A stretch of 64,000 nt of DNA from a cf. Phormidesmis sp. LEGE 11477. GTDB lineage: Bacteria; Cyanobacteriota; Cyanobacteriia; Phormidesmidales; Phormidesmidaceae. The position numbers were made by a program, and so were the translations under genes. Of the stretch, positions 28,906-38,360 are shown piece by piece. The first letter of the stretch is position 1. Each line of letters starts with the position of its first letter. A model generated the notes under the pieces. It ran no database searches and was not told where the DNA came from. It saw only the letters and a list, made by a program, of their open reading frames with translations. The stretch lies in assembly GCF_015207105.1 (NCBI RefSeq), contig NZ_JADEXO010000014.1:1-64000 (forward strand), given 5' to 3'.

Positions 28906-30252
28906 TTCATTCATATTTTTATAGGTAGCAACAGCAGAGGGAGAGATACGGTTGAGGTATCGGAAAATCCAATACTTAAAAACGGTATCGAGGATGACTG
29001 GAAAGGTAGCAATGAACAGAAAGATAAAGTTGCGGTTAGCTGGTAATCCTAAGTGATCGGCCATGCCTTCTAGTAGAACCTCCCACCCATGTGGGGAATG
29101 GAAGCCGACGAAGATATCAGTAAAAAGAATGATGATAAAAGCTTTAGCACTATCGCTAAGACCGTAGATGATTTCGTCAATAAAGCCCTTAAGGGTGGCA
29201 ACCTGCTCTCGGCAGTTGGTCAGGAGCAAGGAGAAGCTAAGAACCGCAATCACGTCGGCAAATACATTTTCTACTGCGTCGGCGCTGCGTTGACGATAGT
29301 CTTCTTCGATCTGGAAAGCTTTCTGTTTAACCCGCTCTTCGATCTCTAGTTCGGTCAGGCTGGGGGCTTTGCCAATCAAGACTTCGAATCGAAAGCGTTC
29401 TTCGTACCGCTGCAGTTCGTGAAGGGCTTCTTCCTCCATGGCTACGTTGAGGAAGACCTCTGCTTGAGTCGTGTCACGAGTGTATTCAACCAGGGGGGCA
29501 ACCAAAAAGTTTTTGCTTAAGTACTGGGCTAGCAGCGGTACGATGATCAACTGCAAGACGAAAGTGATAGCAATTGTGGTTTGAGTCTTGGAATTGCGAA
29601 AGTTGCGAACGACCTCGACTTCGGCTTCAGGATCGAGGTCTTGTTTGATGCGATCAACCGTACGCAGAATAGAGCGAGGCAGGACACTACTGCTGCGGCT
29701 GAGCGCTTCGTTTTGAGTGTCATCTTTGGAGCTATTTTTTAGCTTCCTATCAGAAAGCTCGCTGGAAGAAGATTGATTAGTAGGGCTATTGGCGGATCGT
29801 GGGGAAAGAGAATTGGCGGCGGTTGCTTGAAGCTGGTTGAGCGAGAGCAGAGAAGTCTGGCCGTATCGCTCTAAGACTTCGTCGACAAGCTGAAGCTTTT
29901 TGAAGAAAACCGCAGGACCGCTGATCTGATTGAGGGGCAGATCGTCAGGCAGTGAGATGGAGCGGCGGCCAATGCTAGATAGCTGCAGCGCGTCGCTGCT
30001 GGTTCGAAATTCAGCCATCCGCCGCCGAATAATGGAAAGATATTTGCGGCGGTCTTTTTGCAAGATGCGATAGGAACTAGCGCTGTAGGTGCCGTTTTCT
30101 GGGGTGATCGGTTTGCCGTTGAAGTAATTTTCTTCGATCTGGCAAATCTTGAGAGCAGCCTCGTAAGCTTGGTCTAAGGATCTATCAGGCGTGCCAAAGA
30201 ACCACCGCCGAAGCCGGCTGATGATTCCTAGTTGCTGCGAAGAGTTTGTCAT
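28903..30252 (-). CDS. pxcA: proton extrusion protein PxcA (CemA family)
   Basis: 449-residue inner-membrane protein of the CemA/PxcA family, needed for light-induced, sodium-dependent proton extrusion. An N-terminal hydrophilic region of about 230 residues contains a Ser/Asn-rich segment (about 150-190). The conserved C-terminal membrane domain follows, with FVLQLIIVPLLAQ, AFIIILFTDIFVGFHSPHGW and the terminal FPVILDTVFKYWIFRYLNRISPS. It is divergent from the phosphopantetheinyl transferase gene. Confidence 0.93.
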   Translation of the reverse strand: MTNSSQQLGIISRLRRWFFGTPDRSLDQAYEAALKICQIEENYFNGKPITPENGTYSASSYRILQKDRRKYLSIIRRRMAEFRTSSDALQLSSIGRRSISLPDDLPLNQISGPAVFFKKLQLVDEVLERYGQTSLLSLNQLQATAANSLSPRSANSPTNQSSSSELSDRKLKNSSKDDTQNEALSRSSSVLPRSILRTVDRIKQDLDPEAEVEVVRNFRNSKTQTTIAITFVLQLIIVPLLAQYLSKNFLVAPLVEYTRDTTQAEVFLNVAMEEEALHELQRYEERFRFEVLIGKAPSLTELEIEERVKQKAFQIEEDYRQRSADAVENVFADVIAVLSFSLLLTNCREQVATLKGFIDEIIYGLSDSAKAFIIILFTDIFVGFHSPHGWEVLLEGMADHLGLPANRNFIFLFIATFPVILDTVFKYWIFRYLNRISPSAVATYKNMNE

Positions 30253-30371
30253 TGCTAACTAAAGCTGCAGCCTGCGAGTGATTAGTGCTTATATCTTACG
30301 GGGATGACAAATTATCTTAGTTTATTGTGAGCTTATTGTGGACAAAATTAGCATTCTAGTTGCGCGCTTGT

Positions 30372-31073
30372 ATGGGTGAGGCTGTTCAGGTTTGGCGAGT
30401 GCCGCTGCTGATATCAGACCAGGCGATCGCACGGTATGCAAAGTGCTTGTCTGCAGATGAGCGCGCGCGGGCGGATCGGTTTCGGTTCGAGGCAGATCGC
30501 CGTAAGTTTGTAGTTGCCAGAGGAACGCTGCGGCATTTGCTGGGGAAGCGATTTGGCTGCGCGGCGGGGGCGATCGCATTCTGCTATAGCAAATACGGCA
30601 AGCCCGAGACCAGCGCTGACCCAAGTGGTTACAGCTTTCACTTCAATCTTTCCCACTCAGGAGAAATCGCTTTGTGTGCGCTAGGGGGCGATCGCACTGT
30701 AGGCATCGATATCGAAAAGGTCAAGCCGATCCAGCGTCTCGACAGCCTGTTAGAGCGGTGCCTAGTCGCAAGGGAAAAAGCGATAGTAAAATCTCAGCCG
30801 ATAGAACAGCAGCCTTCTGCTTTTTTGCAGCACTGGACCTGCAAAGAAGCCTATCTAAAGGCGATTGGTTTGGGACTGTCGCAGTCGATGACCACTGTAG
30901 AAGTCGATCTAAATCCGGCCCCGTTCGATTCACCTCGATTCGTCCATGTGCCGGATGAGTGCGCGGCAGGCTGGCAGCTACACAGGATAGCGGTGCCCGA
31001 AACTTATGTAGCAGCCTTAGTCGTCGCCGGAGAATCGGCTGTAGACGTCAAAGATTGGCAGCATTCTGATTAG
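30372..31073 (+). CDS. 4'-phosphopantetheinyl transferase (Sfp/HetI type)
   Basis: 233 residues. Transfers phosphopantetheine from CoA to carrier proteins. Motifs: GIDIEKV (magnesium-binding) and WTCKEAYLKAIG, with NLSHSGEIALCA before them. The two-domain length is that of the Sfp class used for polyketide, non-ribosomal peptide and, in cyanobacteria, also fatty-acid carrier proteins. No carrier protein gene is close. ATG 30372 is preferred to the in-frame TTG at 30360. Confidence 0.92.
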   Translation: MGEAVQVWRVPLLISDQAIARYAKCLSADERARADRFRFEADRRKFVVARGTLRHLLGKRFGCAAGAIAFCYSKYGKPETSADPSGYSFHFNLSHSGEIALCALGGDRTVGIDIEKVKPIQRLDSLLERCLVAREKAIVKSQPIEQQPSAFLQHWTCKEAYLKAIGLGLSQSMTTVEVDLNPAPFDSPRFVHVPDECAAGWQLHRIAVPETYVAALVVAGESAVDVKDWQHSD

Positions 31074-31108
31074 CTGGATCTGGCTAGCGAAACTTAAAGT
31101 CAGTTCTG

Positions 31109-32164
31109 TCAACGATCTGGCTGCGTGAGTAGGATGACGGACTTAACTGGCCGTCGAACTGGGTTGTCTTCGGCATCTGCGAGGCCAAAGTAGGTTTGGC
31201 CTGCTACGAATAGCGCTGAGGAACTGCCGCCGTCTAGATTTAACAGCTTAGTAATGCCTAGAGATTTGGCGAAGTCTGCTAGTTCTAGAAGCGTCATGCC
31301 GCTAGAGCTAGCGTTCTTTTCGACCATGATTAGCGCGATCGCCCCGTCTGGATAAAGGCCGATGGCGCTGCGAGCATTGGGCTGTAGGCTACCGATGGCA
31401 TCTCGAATTAGCGTGCCGTTGTCGTAGTCTATAAACGCTTCAGTCTCAGAGGTATCGATCGGTAGAAGCTGCGGACCTGCACCAATAGCGGTGCTTACCC
31501 GGCAGCCATCGGGTGGCGGCGCGTCGTGAAAGGTGATGTCGTAAGTAGTAGCATTTGCCACGTCAGCATCTGCGCTGCGGCAGCGATAGACCCGAAATTC
31601 TGAACGGTTAAGAATCTGAGGCATATACTGACTTAGATCCAAGTTATCAACGAGGCGTTCATTATCCGCAGGATCGCCGATGGTCTGACCTTGAGAAATT
31701 AGGTGAGAGGTGGTTTTGCCGTTGTTCGGATCGAAGAATCCGCCGTTGATGATGTAGTCGGCGCTAGAGTCTTCGGCAAAGGCTTCTATGGTGGCAAGAC
31801 CAGTGGCAAGATCTTCAGCAACTGCAATCGATAGCTCGGCGCTGACAGGCTGAGTGACTACGTGTGCGATCGCCTCTCCGACAACGTGCGTTCTATGACC
31901 ATAGGCTCTGATTGCGTCAGCAGATGTTGTTCTGGCAGTGTCAATCTTGTTGTTTTCAATCTTGGGTGCAGTCTTGGGGTCCATCACTCGCGGTTCATTT
32001 GGCACAGCCGCCGCCCACTGCCTAGAAAATCTAGTCAACAGCCAGGTGCTGCCTAATCCTAGACACAGCAGCAGACCAAGTGCTGCCCATAGATTACGCG
32101 GCGATAGATTACGCGGCGGTCGTCGCGGTGGCATTTCTAACTTTCTCGCTGTAGTCTTTAGCAC
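31109..32164 (-). CDS. phosphodiester glycosidase (NAGPA) domain protein
   Basis: 351 residues. An N-terminal basic stretch and one membrane span (about 26-47) point to export with anchoring. The NAGPA-type domain is marked by IINGGFFDPNNGKTTSHLI, ARSAIGLYPDGAIALIMVEK and the ending LNLDGGSSSALFVAGQ. Family members cleave or expose sugar phosphodiesters and are often linked to exopolysaccharide. Its start overlaps the end of the upstream glycosyltransferase by 56 bp, which suggests translational coupling and a shared surface-polysaccharide role. A start at 32134 is also possible. Confidence 0.82.
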   Translation of the reverse strand: MLKTTARKLEMPPRRPPRNLSPRNLWAALGLLLCLGLGSTWLLTRFSRQWAAAVPNEPRVMDPKTAPKIENNKIDTARTTSADAIRAYGHRTHVVGEAIAHVVTQPVSAELSIAVAEDLATGLATIEAFAEDSSADYIINGGFFDPNNGKTTSHLISQGQTIGDPADNERLVDNLDLSQYMPQILNRSEFRVYRCRSADADVANATTYDITFHDAPPPDGCRVSTAIGAGPQLLPIDTSETEAFIDYDNGTLIRDAIGSLQPNARSAIGLYPDGAIALIMVEKNASSSGMTLLELADFAKSLGITKLLNLDGGSSSALFVAGQTYFGLADAEDNPVRRPVKSVILLTQPDR

Positions 32165-33248
32165 GCAGTTGACGAAAGCCTGTGAAGACGATTTGCCTGG
32201 CCCACGCTGGTAAGTACGATAGCACTTGGCCTAGCTTTGCTCGATTTGAAAGAGTGCCTGCTTGTTTGAGCTCAGTGATCAGAGTTCTACCGCGTTCTGT
32301 TTCGCCTTTCTCGATCAGGCGCAGGGCTAAAACTTGCTTGAGGTTTTGCAGACTGCTAAGGCGAAACTGTTCTAGCGCTGGGCGATCGCAAAACTGATAG
32401 CTAGCTAGACAAAAAGACTTGGCGCTGAGGAAATGAATATCTTGATTAAGACTGGTTTGACCGCCGTGGAATCGGTATTCCATCAGCCGTTTGGGTAAGA
32501 AGTAGGCAGTTTGATTGGCGATCGCACAGCGCACTAATAGATCAAAATCCTCACAGCCATCCGCCTCAAACCGCATAAAGTCTATAGCCTCTAAACTACG
32601 CTTACGAAACAGCGAAGACCCTACCTGCAAGCTTTGTTTCACGAGCGTTTCGTAGAGTAAATCATCGACGATACCGCCCAATCGATCTTTTCCCCATTTA
32701 ATCGAATTCGCTACCGTTGCGGCCTGATCTCGCTGATTCAAAACATTGATTATCCAATGATCTGAGCAAACAAAATCGACGGTGGGCTCAGCCTCAAGCA
32801 CAGCCACCGCTTCTTCTAGAAAGGTGGACGTTAGCGCGTCATCGTCATCAAACTTGATGAAATACTGGCCTTTGGCAGCGTCGTAGCCAGACCTCATATT
32901 GCGGCTTCGCTGAATATTTTGAGGATGTCGAATGTAGCGAATGCGCGGATCGGCCCACTGACTAATGACTTCAGCAGTGCGATCTTGTGAAGCGTCATCG
33001 CAGATAATGAGCTCGAAATCGGAATAGGTTTGATCGAGCACGCTAGCCACGGCGTAGGGCAAAATGTCAGCGCGATTATAGGTAGGAATGCAGACGCTGA
33101 CTTTAGGATTATGGGCTGGAGCTTTTTGCTCACCGCCTGCTGACTCAGTATCTGCTGCTAACCCATTGTCTGCTGACTCAGTATCTGCTGCTGGCTCAGT
33201 ATCTGCTGCTGACTCACTGCCCGTTGAATAGAAAGAATCGTTTGCCAC
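32109..33248 (-). CDS. family 2 glycosyltransferase with repeat-derived N-terminus
   Basis: 379 residues. The GT2 (GT-A fold) domain starts at about residue 49: VSVCIPTYNRADILPYAV, DQTYSDFELIICDDASQD and the metal-binding acidic motif KFDDDDALT. Residues about 8-45 are a low-complexity acidic repeat (ESAADTEPAADTESAD), encoded by 18-bp tandem repeats. The natural start may be close to the GT2 domain. It is divergent from another GT2 gene and overlaps the NAGPA-domain gene. Confidence 0.88.
   Translation of the reverse strand: MANDSFYSTGSESAADTEPAADTESADNGLAADTESAGGEQKAPAHNPKVSVCIPTYNRADILPYAVASVLDQTYSDFELIICDDASQDRTAEVISQWADPRIRYIRHPQNIQRSRNMRSGYDAAKGQYFIKFDDDDALTSTFLEEAVAVLEAEPTVDFVCSDHWIINVLNQRDQAATVANSIKWGKDRLGGIVDDLLYETLVKQSLQVGSSLFRKRSLEAIDFMRFEADGCEDFDLLVRCAIANQTAYFLPKRLMEYRFHGGQTSLNQDIHFLSAKSFCLASYQFCDRPALEQFRLSSLQNLKQVLALRLIEKGETERGRTLITELKQAGTLSNRAKLGQVLSYLPAWARQIVFTGFRQLRAKDYSEKVRNATATTAA
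33142..33210. repeat. 18-bp in-frame tandem repeat in a glycosyltransferase gene
   Basis: GACTCAGTATCTGCTGCT at 33142 and 33175, a one-mismatch copy at 33193 and a shortened diverged unit at 33160. It codes the ADTESA/ADTEPA repeats near the protein's N-terminus. Confidence 0.9.
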
Positions 33249-33318
33249 AAGATATAGGAATAAGGGTGGGAAGACTGGTAAAGATATCGACCTTTTGTTG
33301 AATACTTTCGGTAGGTTT

Positions 33319-34332
33319 ATGACTCCCCCATATAGCGCTGGCTATAGCGAGGATGCTTCTACATATTGCCCACAGGTCTCAGTCATTGTGCCCATCTACA
33401 ATGGCGAGCAAGATTTGCCAGGATTGTTGGACTGTCTGCTTTCCCAGACCTATCTGGCCGATCGAGTTGAGTTTTTGCTAGTAGATAACGGCAGTAGTGA
33501 TAGCACCGCTCAAATCCTATCGACCGCTACCGCTCGCTTTGCTGCCAAAGGGCTAGTACTCAAAGTCCTTAGCGAGACCCACATTCAAAGCGCCTACGCT
33601 GCTCGCAACGCTGGCATTCGCGCCGCGACAGGCGAGATTTTGGCGTTTACGGATGCCGACTGCTACCCTCACTCTTGCTGGCTCTCGGAGCTGGTACAGC
33701 CCTTTCAAGATTCTGAGGTGGGGTTAGTTGCGGGCGAAATTTCGGCCCTGCCAGGCAATAACTGGTTAGAAACCTACGCTGAGCGCAAGGCGTTTATGAG
33801 CCAGCATCACACGCTAAACCATGCGTTTTGTCCGTATGGTCAAACGGCTAATCTAGGCGTGCGAGTGCGATCGCTACACAAAGTTGGCCTATTCCGTCCG
33901 TATTTGACCACAGGCGGCGATGCCGATATCTGCTGGCGGATTCAAAAAGAAGGGGGCTGGAAAATTCAGGCTGCGCCCAAAGCACTGGTTCAGCATCGGC
34001 ATCGGCAGACACTCAAAGAACTCGGTCGTCAGTGGTATCGATACGGTCAATCCAATCGTTACTTACATGAGCTATATGGCGTTGATTTAGCTAGACCTCT
34101 GCCCAGCCGGGAGCGCAGTCGTAGTTTCTTTCGATGGCTGCTAAAGGATTTGCCGAGTGCGCTAGCTGGATTTATCTGCTGTCAAGAAGCAGCGATTGAA
34201 GCCGTCATCGTGCCGCTCGATATCTACTGCGCTCGGGCTCGCGATCTGGGTCAAAAAGAAGCCAGACTGCCTGATGCTGCCCGGCAAAAGCCAACTTTTG
34301 AAGTCACTGTTCCTATCCCGGCTGTGGAATGA
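33319..34332 (+). CDS. family 2 glycosyltransferase
   Basis: 337 residues from ATG 33319. The GT-A nucleotide-sugar-binding domain is at the N-terminus: VSVIVPIYNGEQDLPGLL, EFLLVDNGSSDST and the metal motif FTDADCYPH. The acceptor region contains GGDADICWRIQKEGGW. GGTAGG just upstream of 33319 supports this ATG; the frame is open from TTG at 33295. It overlaps the next gene by ATGA, so the two are co-translated. Confidence 0.88.
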   Translation: MTPPYSAGYSEDASTYCPQVSVIVPIYNGEQDLPGLLDCLLSQTYLADRVEFLLVDNGSSDSTAQILSTATARFAAKGLVLKVLSETHIQSAYAARNAGIRAATGEILAFTDADCYPHSCWLSELVQPFQDSEVGLVAGEISALPGNNWLETYAERKAFMSQHHTLNHAFCPYGQTANLGVRVRSLHKVGLFRPYLTTGGDADICWRIQKEGGWKIQAAPKALVQHRHRQTLKELGRQWYRYGQSNRYLHELYGVDLARPLPSRERSRSFFRWLLKDLPSALAGFICCQEAAIEAVIVPLDIYCARARDLGQKEARLPDAARQKPTFEVTVPIPAVE

Positions 34333-35612
34333 ATATTTTAATGCTGTCAGCGACGTTTCCCTATCCGCCGACCAGAGGAGGGACTTCGGTCAGGACATTC
34401 AATCTACTGAAATATCTAAAGCAGCAGGGACACCATATTAGCTTGGGCACGCTGCGATCGCCTGATGTGACGTTTGATGAGATCGAGGCTTTGGCAGAGT
34501 GGGTAGATCAGCTAGCCGTGTTCAATCGCCCGGCGGATGCTTCGAGTCCATCCTCTCTTAGAAAAATGCAGCAAAAAGCGCAGCGGCTGGCGGATTTTGC
34601 CGTCAGCGGCGTCCCACCTAGCGTGAGTACGACTCATTCTGAGGATATGCAGATTTGGGTAGATCAGCAGATCGCCAGTGATTTGTTTGACGCGATTACC
34701 TGCGAGCACTGCGTCAATGAAGCGTACGTACCGGATGACATTTTGCGGAAAGTTCCAGTAGCGGTAGTGAATATTCACAGCTCTGTGTACGGCACCTGTG
34801 CCCATCAGCTAGCAGGGGGAATGGCTGAGAAGCCTTGGCGCGATCGCATCAACCTTCCCCTACTCAAACGCTACGAGCACCACTACTGCCAAAAATTCTC
34901 TCACCTGGTGGTAACCACCACCGAAGACCAAGCGCAGATTCAATCGCTTAGCGGTAAAAACAATATTCAAGTCATTCCTAACGGCGTTGATTTAGAAGCC
35001 TTTCCCTATCGCGTCCAAGATCCGGGTGGTCAGCAGCTAGTATTCATCGGCGCGATGGATAATCTTCCTAATATCGACGCAGTTACCTTCTTGGCCCAAA
35101 AGATCTTGCCCCTAATCAGAGCGCACTATCCTGATACCACGCTTTCACTAGTTGGCGCTCGCCCAACGCCAACGGTCCAGGCACTAGGCAACTTACCCAA
35201 TGTAACTGTGACTGGCAAAGTGCCAGAAATGACGCCTTATCTACACGAATCTGCGGTCTGCGTGATTCCGATGCGGACGGGTTACGGCATCAAGAACAAA
35301 ACGCTGGAGGCGATGGCAGCAGGAATTCCGGTGGTGGCTAGCGATCGCGGGTTAGAAGGATTGGAGGTCGATGGCGATCGGATTCCTTTACGGGCCCTGC
35401 GAGCAAACACCGCTGAAGAATTTACCGAGGCGATCCAGCGACTGTTTGAATCTATAGATCTAAGGCGAACGCTCTCGGCGAATGGTCGAAGGATGATTGA
35501 GGAAGGATTTACCTGGGCGATCGCCGGTAAAAGATATGAACAGCTGCTATGCACTGCCGAAGTCTCAGATAACCGAGACAGTAGCCCTCGATCTGAGTCC
35601 AGCCGACCATAG
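34329..35612 (+). CDS. family 4 glycosyltransferase
   Basis: 427 residues, GT-B fold. The N-terminus MNILMLSATFPYPPTRGGTS has the acceptor-side glycine loop. The donor domain (about 220-390) carries VIPNGVDLEAFPY, LVFIGAMDNLPNIDAV and the GT4 donor motif YGIKNKTLEAMAAGIPVVAS. It resembles the transferases found in PEP-CTERM/exosortase-linked exopolysaccharide clusters. It starts inside the last codons of the GT2 gene. Confidence 0.88.
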   Translation: MNILMLSATFPYPPTRGGTSVRTFNLLKYLKQQGHHISLGTLRSPDVTFDEIEALAEWVDQLAVFNRPADASSPSSLRKMQQKAQRLADFAVSGVPPSVSTTHSEDMQIWVDQQIASDLFDAITCEHCVNEAYVPDDILRKVPVAVVNIHSSVYGTCAHQLAGGMAEKPWRDRINLPLLKRYEHHYCQKFSHLVVTTTEDQAQIQSLSGKNNIQVIPNGVDLEAFPYRVQDPGGQQLVFIGAMDNLPNIDAVTFLAQKILPLIRAHYPDTTLSLVGARPTPTVQALGNLPNVTVTGKVPEMTPYLHESAVCVIPMRTGYGIKNKTLEAMAAGIPVVASDRGLEGLEVDGDRIPLRALRANTAEEFTEAIQRLFESIDLRRTLSANGRRMIEEGFTWAIAGKRYEQLLCTAEVSDNRDSSPRSESSRP

Positions 35613-35738
35613 CATTGGCTGATTGACCAATATCCAACCTATAGGTCGAAAGCCATGGCGAACGCTACACGTTCGAGAAACGCTATGGCTTCAGTCACTT
35701 TACCGTATAACTCTCCGCGCTAGTCTGACAAAAGCCCG

Positions 35739-35772
35739 CCAAAAAAGGCCTTCTACACAGCGTAGAAGACCT
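35739..35772 (-). terminator. terminator of the ndhCKJ operon
   Basis: Near-perfect 11-bp stem (35746-35756 with 35762-35772, one mismatch), loop 5 nt. On the minus strand it is followed by TTTTTT. It lies 50 bp after the ndhJ stop. Confidence 0.85.
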
Positions 35773-35821
35773 CATGAGCAAGCATTTATCTCATTTTCAT
35801 TCGCTTCTTCAGCAGACTGCT

Positions 35822-36364
35822 CTAATAGGCGTCTTGGAGCTCATAGAAATCAGGAGAGATATAGTCCTTACGCAAAGGCCAGCCTTCCCAGTCCTCTGGC
35901 ATCAGCAGCCGCTTCAAATTAGGATGCCCTTCATAGACAATCCCAAATAGGTCATAGCACTCTCGTTCTTGCCAGTCTGCTGCTTTCCATATCCAATAAA
36001 CCGAAGGAATCTGAGGATTATCCCTCGGTAGAAAGCACTTGATTCGAACTTCAGCTGGCGCGTCCGCATCGTCGCTTAGCTTAGTGAGGTCGTAGACGCT
36101 GACCAAATCTTGACCCGGACCAGAATCATAGGCGCTCTGACAGCGCAGATAGTTAAATCCATAGGCATAGAGCGCAGTCGCAAAAGGCAGCAGGAACTGC
36201 GGGTCAACTTTGAGAACCTCGATCCCGGCATGGTCGCGCTCCATGACCTCATGGCCAAACCCCTGTTCACTTAGCCAGGTAGAGACCTCTCCAGCCTCGA
36301 CAATTGCGGCATCATCAGACTCTTCCGACTGCGTAGCCGCCTCTTTATTTTCTGTATCAGCCAT
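35822..36364 (-). CDS. ndhJ: NAD(P)H-quinone oxidoreductase subunit J
   Basis: Peripheral-arm subunit of cyanobacterial NDH-1, 180 residues. Diagnostic segments: [40 protein letters not shown] and the terminal [23 protein letters not shown]. The first 25 residues are acidic and variable. It is the last gene of the ndhC-ndhK-ndhJ operon, 5 bp after ndhK. Confidence 0.98.
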   Translation of the reverse strand: MADTENKEAATQSEESDDAAIVEAGEVSTWLSEQGFGHEVMERDHAGIEVLKVDPQFLLPFATALYAYGFNYLRCQSAYDSGPGQDLVSVYDLTKLSDDADAPAEVRIKCFLPRDNPQIPSVYWIWKAADWQERECYDLFGIVYEGHPNLKRLLMPEDWEGWPLRKDYISPDFYELQDAY

Positions 36365-36369
36365 CTACC

Positions 36370-37134
36370 TCACGCCTTTTCCTTATCAACGTCTGCACCT
36401 TCTAATTTTGCCTCCGATGCTGAGCGCTCGACAGGCATACCCATCGCTTCCATCAGCTCTTTCGGCGGCGTATCCCTCGTACCAGAAGCCAAATATTCGC
36501 CAGTTAATATAGGCGCAACCACTTTCATCTCGTGAGCGCGCGTATAAAAACGATGCGTCTCTTGAAACTCTGCTCGCTCCTGCATAGACTCGTTCGCAAT
36601 CTTCTTACGCAGCTTGATCACCGCATCAAAGATCGCCTCAGGTCTAGGCGGACAGCCAGGAATATAGACATCAACCGGAATGATTTTGTCTACGCCGCGC
36701 AAAGCGGTCGGCGAATCCGAGCTGAACATACCGCCAGTGATAGTACATGCGCCCATCGCCATCACATAGGCAGGTTTAGGCATCTGCTCGTATAGCCGCA
36801 CTAGAGCAGGGGCCATCTTCATGGTCACAGTACCAGCTACAATAATGAGATCGGCCTGACGAGGGCTGGCCCGAGGCGCTAGACCAAAGCGGTCAAAGTC
36901 AAAGCGAGAACCTAGCAGCGCTGCAAACTCAATAAAACAGCAGGCCGTACCGTACAGCAAGGGAAACAGGCTTGAAAGCCGAGTCCAGTTGTATAGATCA
37001 TCAACCGTCGTCAAAATGACATTTTCAGAGAGATCCTGCGTAACGCCTGTTCTGGCCGCAGGATTCATGATCCGCTCGCCCGGATTTACTAGCGGGTTTT
37101 GCATATCTGCTCGCATACCTTTACCTATGACCAC
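36370..37134 (-). CDS. ndhK: NAD(P)H-quinone oxidoreductase subunit K
   Basis: Carries the N2-type 4Fe-4S cluster of NDH-1. 254 residues. Cysteine ligands are in [26 protein letters not shown] and [12 protein letters not shown]. The chosen ATG overlaps ndhC by 10 bp. Internal ATGs at codons 7, 11 and 23 are possible, and the conserved part begins near [22 protein letters not shown]-terminal acidic tail of about 30 residues is longer than in many homologues. Confidence 0.97.
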   Translation of the reverse strand: MVIGKGMRADMQNPLVNPGERIMNPAARTGVTQDLSENVILTTVDDLYNWTRLSSLFPLLYGTACCFIEFAALLGSRFDFDRFGLAPRASPRQADLIIVAGTVTMKMAPALVRLYEQMPKPAYVMAMGACTITGGMFSSDSPTALRGVDKIIPVDVYIPGCPPRPEAIFDAVIKLRKKIANESMQERAEFQETHRFYTRAHEMKVVAPILTGEYLASGTRDTPPKELMEAMGMPVERSASEAKLEGADVDKEKA

Positions 37135-37487
37135 TCCAAAGCTCCTTTACGCCATGCGTAGACTAGACCAACTACCAAAATAGCGATAAAAACCAACGCC
37201 TCCACAAATGCTAAAAGCCCTAACGTGTGGAAAGCAACTGCCCAAGGATACAAAAAGACTGTCTCTACATCGAAGACCACAAAAACCAGCGCAAACATGT
37301 AGTAGCGAATGTTGAACTGAATCCAGGCACCGCCAATGGGCTCACAGCCTGACTCGTAGGTTGTTCGGCTAGCGGGTCCAGCGCTGGCAGGGCGCAATAG
37401 CTTAGATGCGCCCAAGGCCACTACCGGTACCAGGCTACTGATGATCAAAAAGCCTAGAAAGTACTCGTATCCACTTAAAACAAACAC
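37125..37487 (-). CDS. ndhC: NAD(P)H-quinone oxidoreductase subunit 3
   Basis: Membrane subunit, 120 residues, three helices. Typical segments: [41 protein letters not shown] and [13 protein letters not shown]. First gene of the ndhCKJ operon. The divergent gap towards rubA carries a nested inverted repeat. Confidence 0.98.
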   Translation of the reverse strand: MFVLSGYEYFLGFLIISSLVPVVALGASKLLRPASAGPASRTTYESGCEPIGGAWIQFNIRYYMFALVFVVFDVETVFLYPWAVAFHTLGLLAFVEALVFIAILVVGLVYAWRKGALEWS

Positions 37488-37543
37488 AGCGTATGCCTTG
37501 AACCGTTGACAAAATTTCTCTTATTGTAGCGGGCTAAGCCTAT

Positions 37544-37626
37544 AGCAGTAGCCTACTTTCTGAGTCTGACAAAGATTTCTATCGCAACAGAAAGTTGATA
37601 GAAATCTATATGAGTAGACTACTGCT
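37544..37626. repeat. nested inverted repeat between ndhC and rubA
   Basis: Outer arms AGCAGTAG (37544-37551) and CTACTGCT (37619-37626) enclose a perfect 11-bp inner hairpin, AGATTTCTATC (37573-37583) and GATAGAAATCT (37597-37607). A further small palindrome TGCTTAAGCA adjoins it. No T-run follows the stem. Confidence 0.75.
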
Positions 37627-37767
37627 TAAGCAGAAAGAAACAAAAAGGTGGGCAGAAACAAAAGCGTTCAGACCACATCCTTGCTGAGAGAAAACCACTC
37701 TATGCAATAATAGTTTACAAATATTTCATATTTTCAGTTCGCCATACCAGGCAAGTGTTTTAATCTC

Positions 37768-38190
37768 ATGACTACTGAGCCGACTACTAATCCCGATCCG
37801 GAATCGTCCCCGATCGAGGAAATGATTCCGCTGGTGAAGCCTGACGGTTCTGATGCAGAAGAAAAACCACCTACTCCTGAGGAAATGGATCGGTTTGAGT
37901 GCCGTTCTTGTGGCTATACCTACGAACCTACTAAGGGGGATAGCCGCAGTGAAACACCGCGCGGCGTTCCCTTTAGAGAGCTACCTCTGGATTGGCGATG
38001 CAGTGTCTGTGGCTCTAGCAAGTCGCAGTTTAGCAATATCGGGCCAGCCGGTTCTGCTTCTGGTTTCAAAGAGAACTTGAGCTACGGGTTTGGTGTAAAC
38101 ACGCTGACACCTGGACAGAAAAACGTGCTGATCTTCGGCGCTCTAGGACTAGCTGTCCTCTTCTTCTTGAGTCTTTATGGACTGCGATAG
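37768..38190 (+). CDS. rubA: membrane-anchored rubredoxin
   Basis: 140 residues. The iron site is C45-x2-C48 (FECRSCGYTY) and C78-x2-C81 (WRCSVCGSS). A single C-terminal membrane helix (about 119-137) anchors it in the thylakoid. Known role: PSII assembly, with an effect on PSI in some strains. The N-terminal extension of about 40 acidic residues is longer than usual. First gene of the conserved rubA-ycf48-psbEFLJ order. Confidence 0.95.
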   Translation: MTTEPTTNPDPESSPIEEMIPLVKPDGSDAEEKPPTPEEMDRFECRSCGYTYEPTKGDSRSETPRGVPFRELPLDWRCSVCGSSKSQFSNIGPAGSASGFKENLSYGFGVNTLTPGQKNVLIFGALGLAVLFFLSLYGLR

Positions 38191-38296
38191 TGGCTAGCTC
38201 GTGTGCAAGCTTTATAGGTGAGTTTGGTAGTTCACTGCTAGAGTTTGTTTCTTTTACAAATGGCGACTGACCTATTCGGTTATACGGCGTTAGTTG

Positions 38297-38326
38297 TTTA
38301 ACGTTTGACTATTTAATGTTTGACTA
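38297..38326. repeat. 15-bp tandem repeat between rubA and ycf48
   Basis: TTTAACGTTTGACTA (38297-38311) and TTTAATGTTTGACTA (38312-38326), one mismatch. Confidence 0.95.
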
Positions 38327-38360
38327 TGTTCTTTCGGATTGATTTTTTGCTGGAGTTGTT

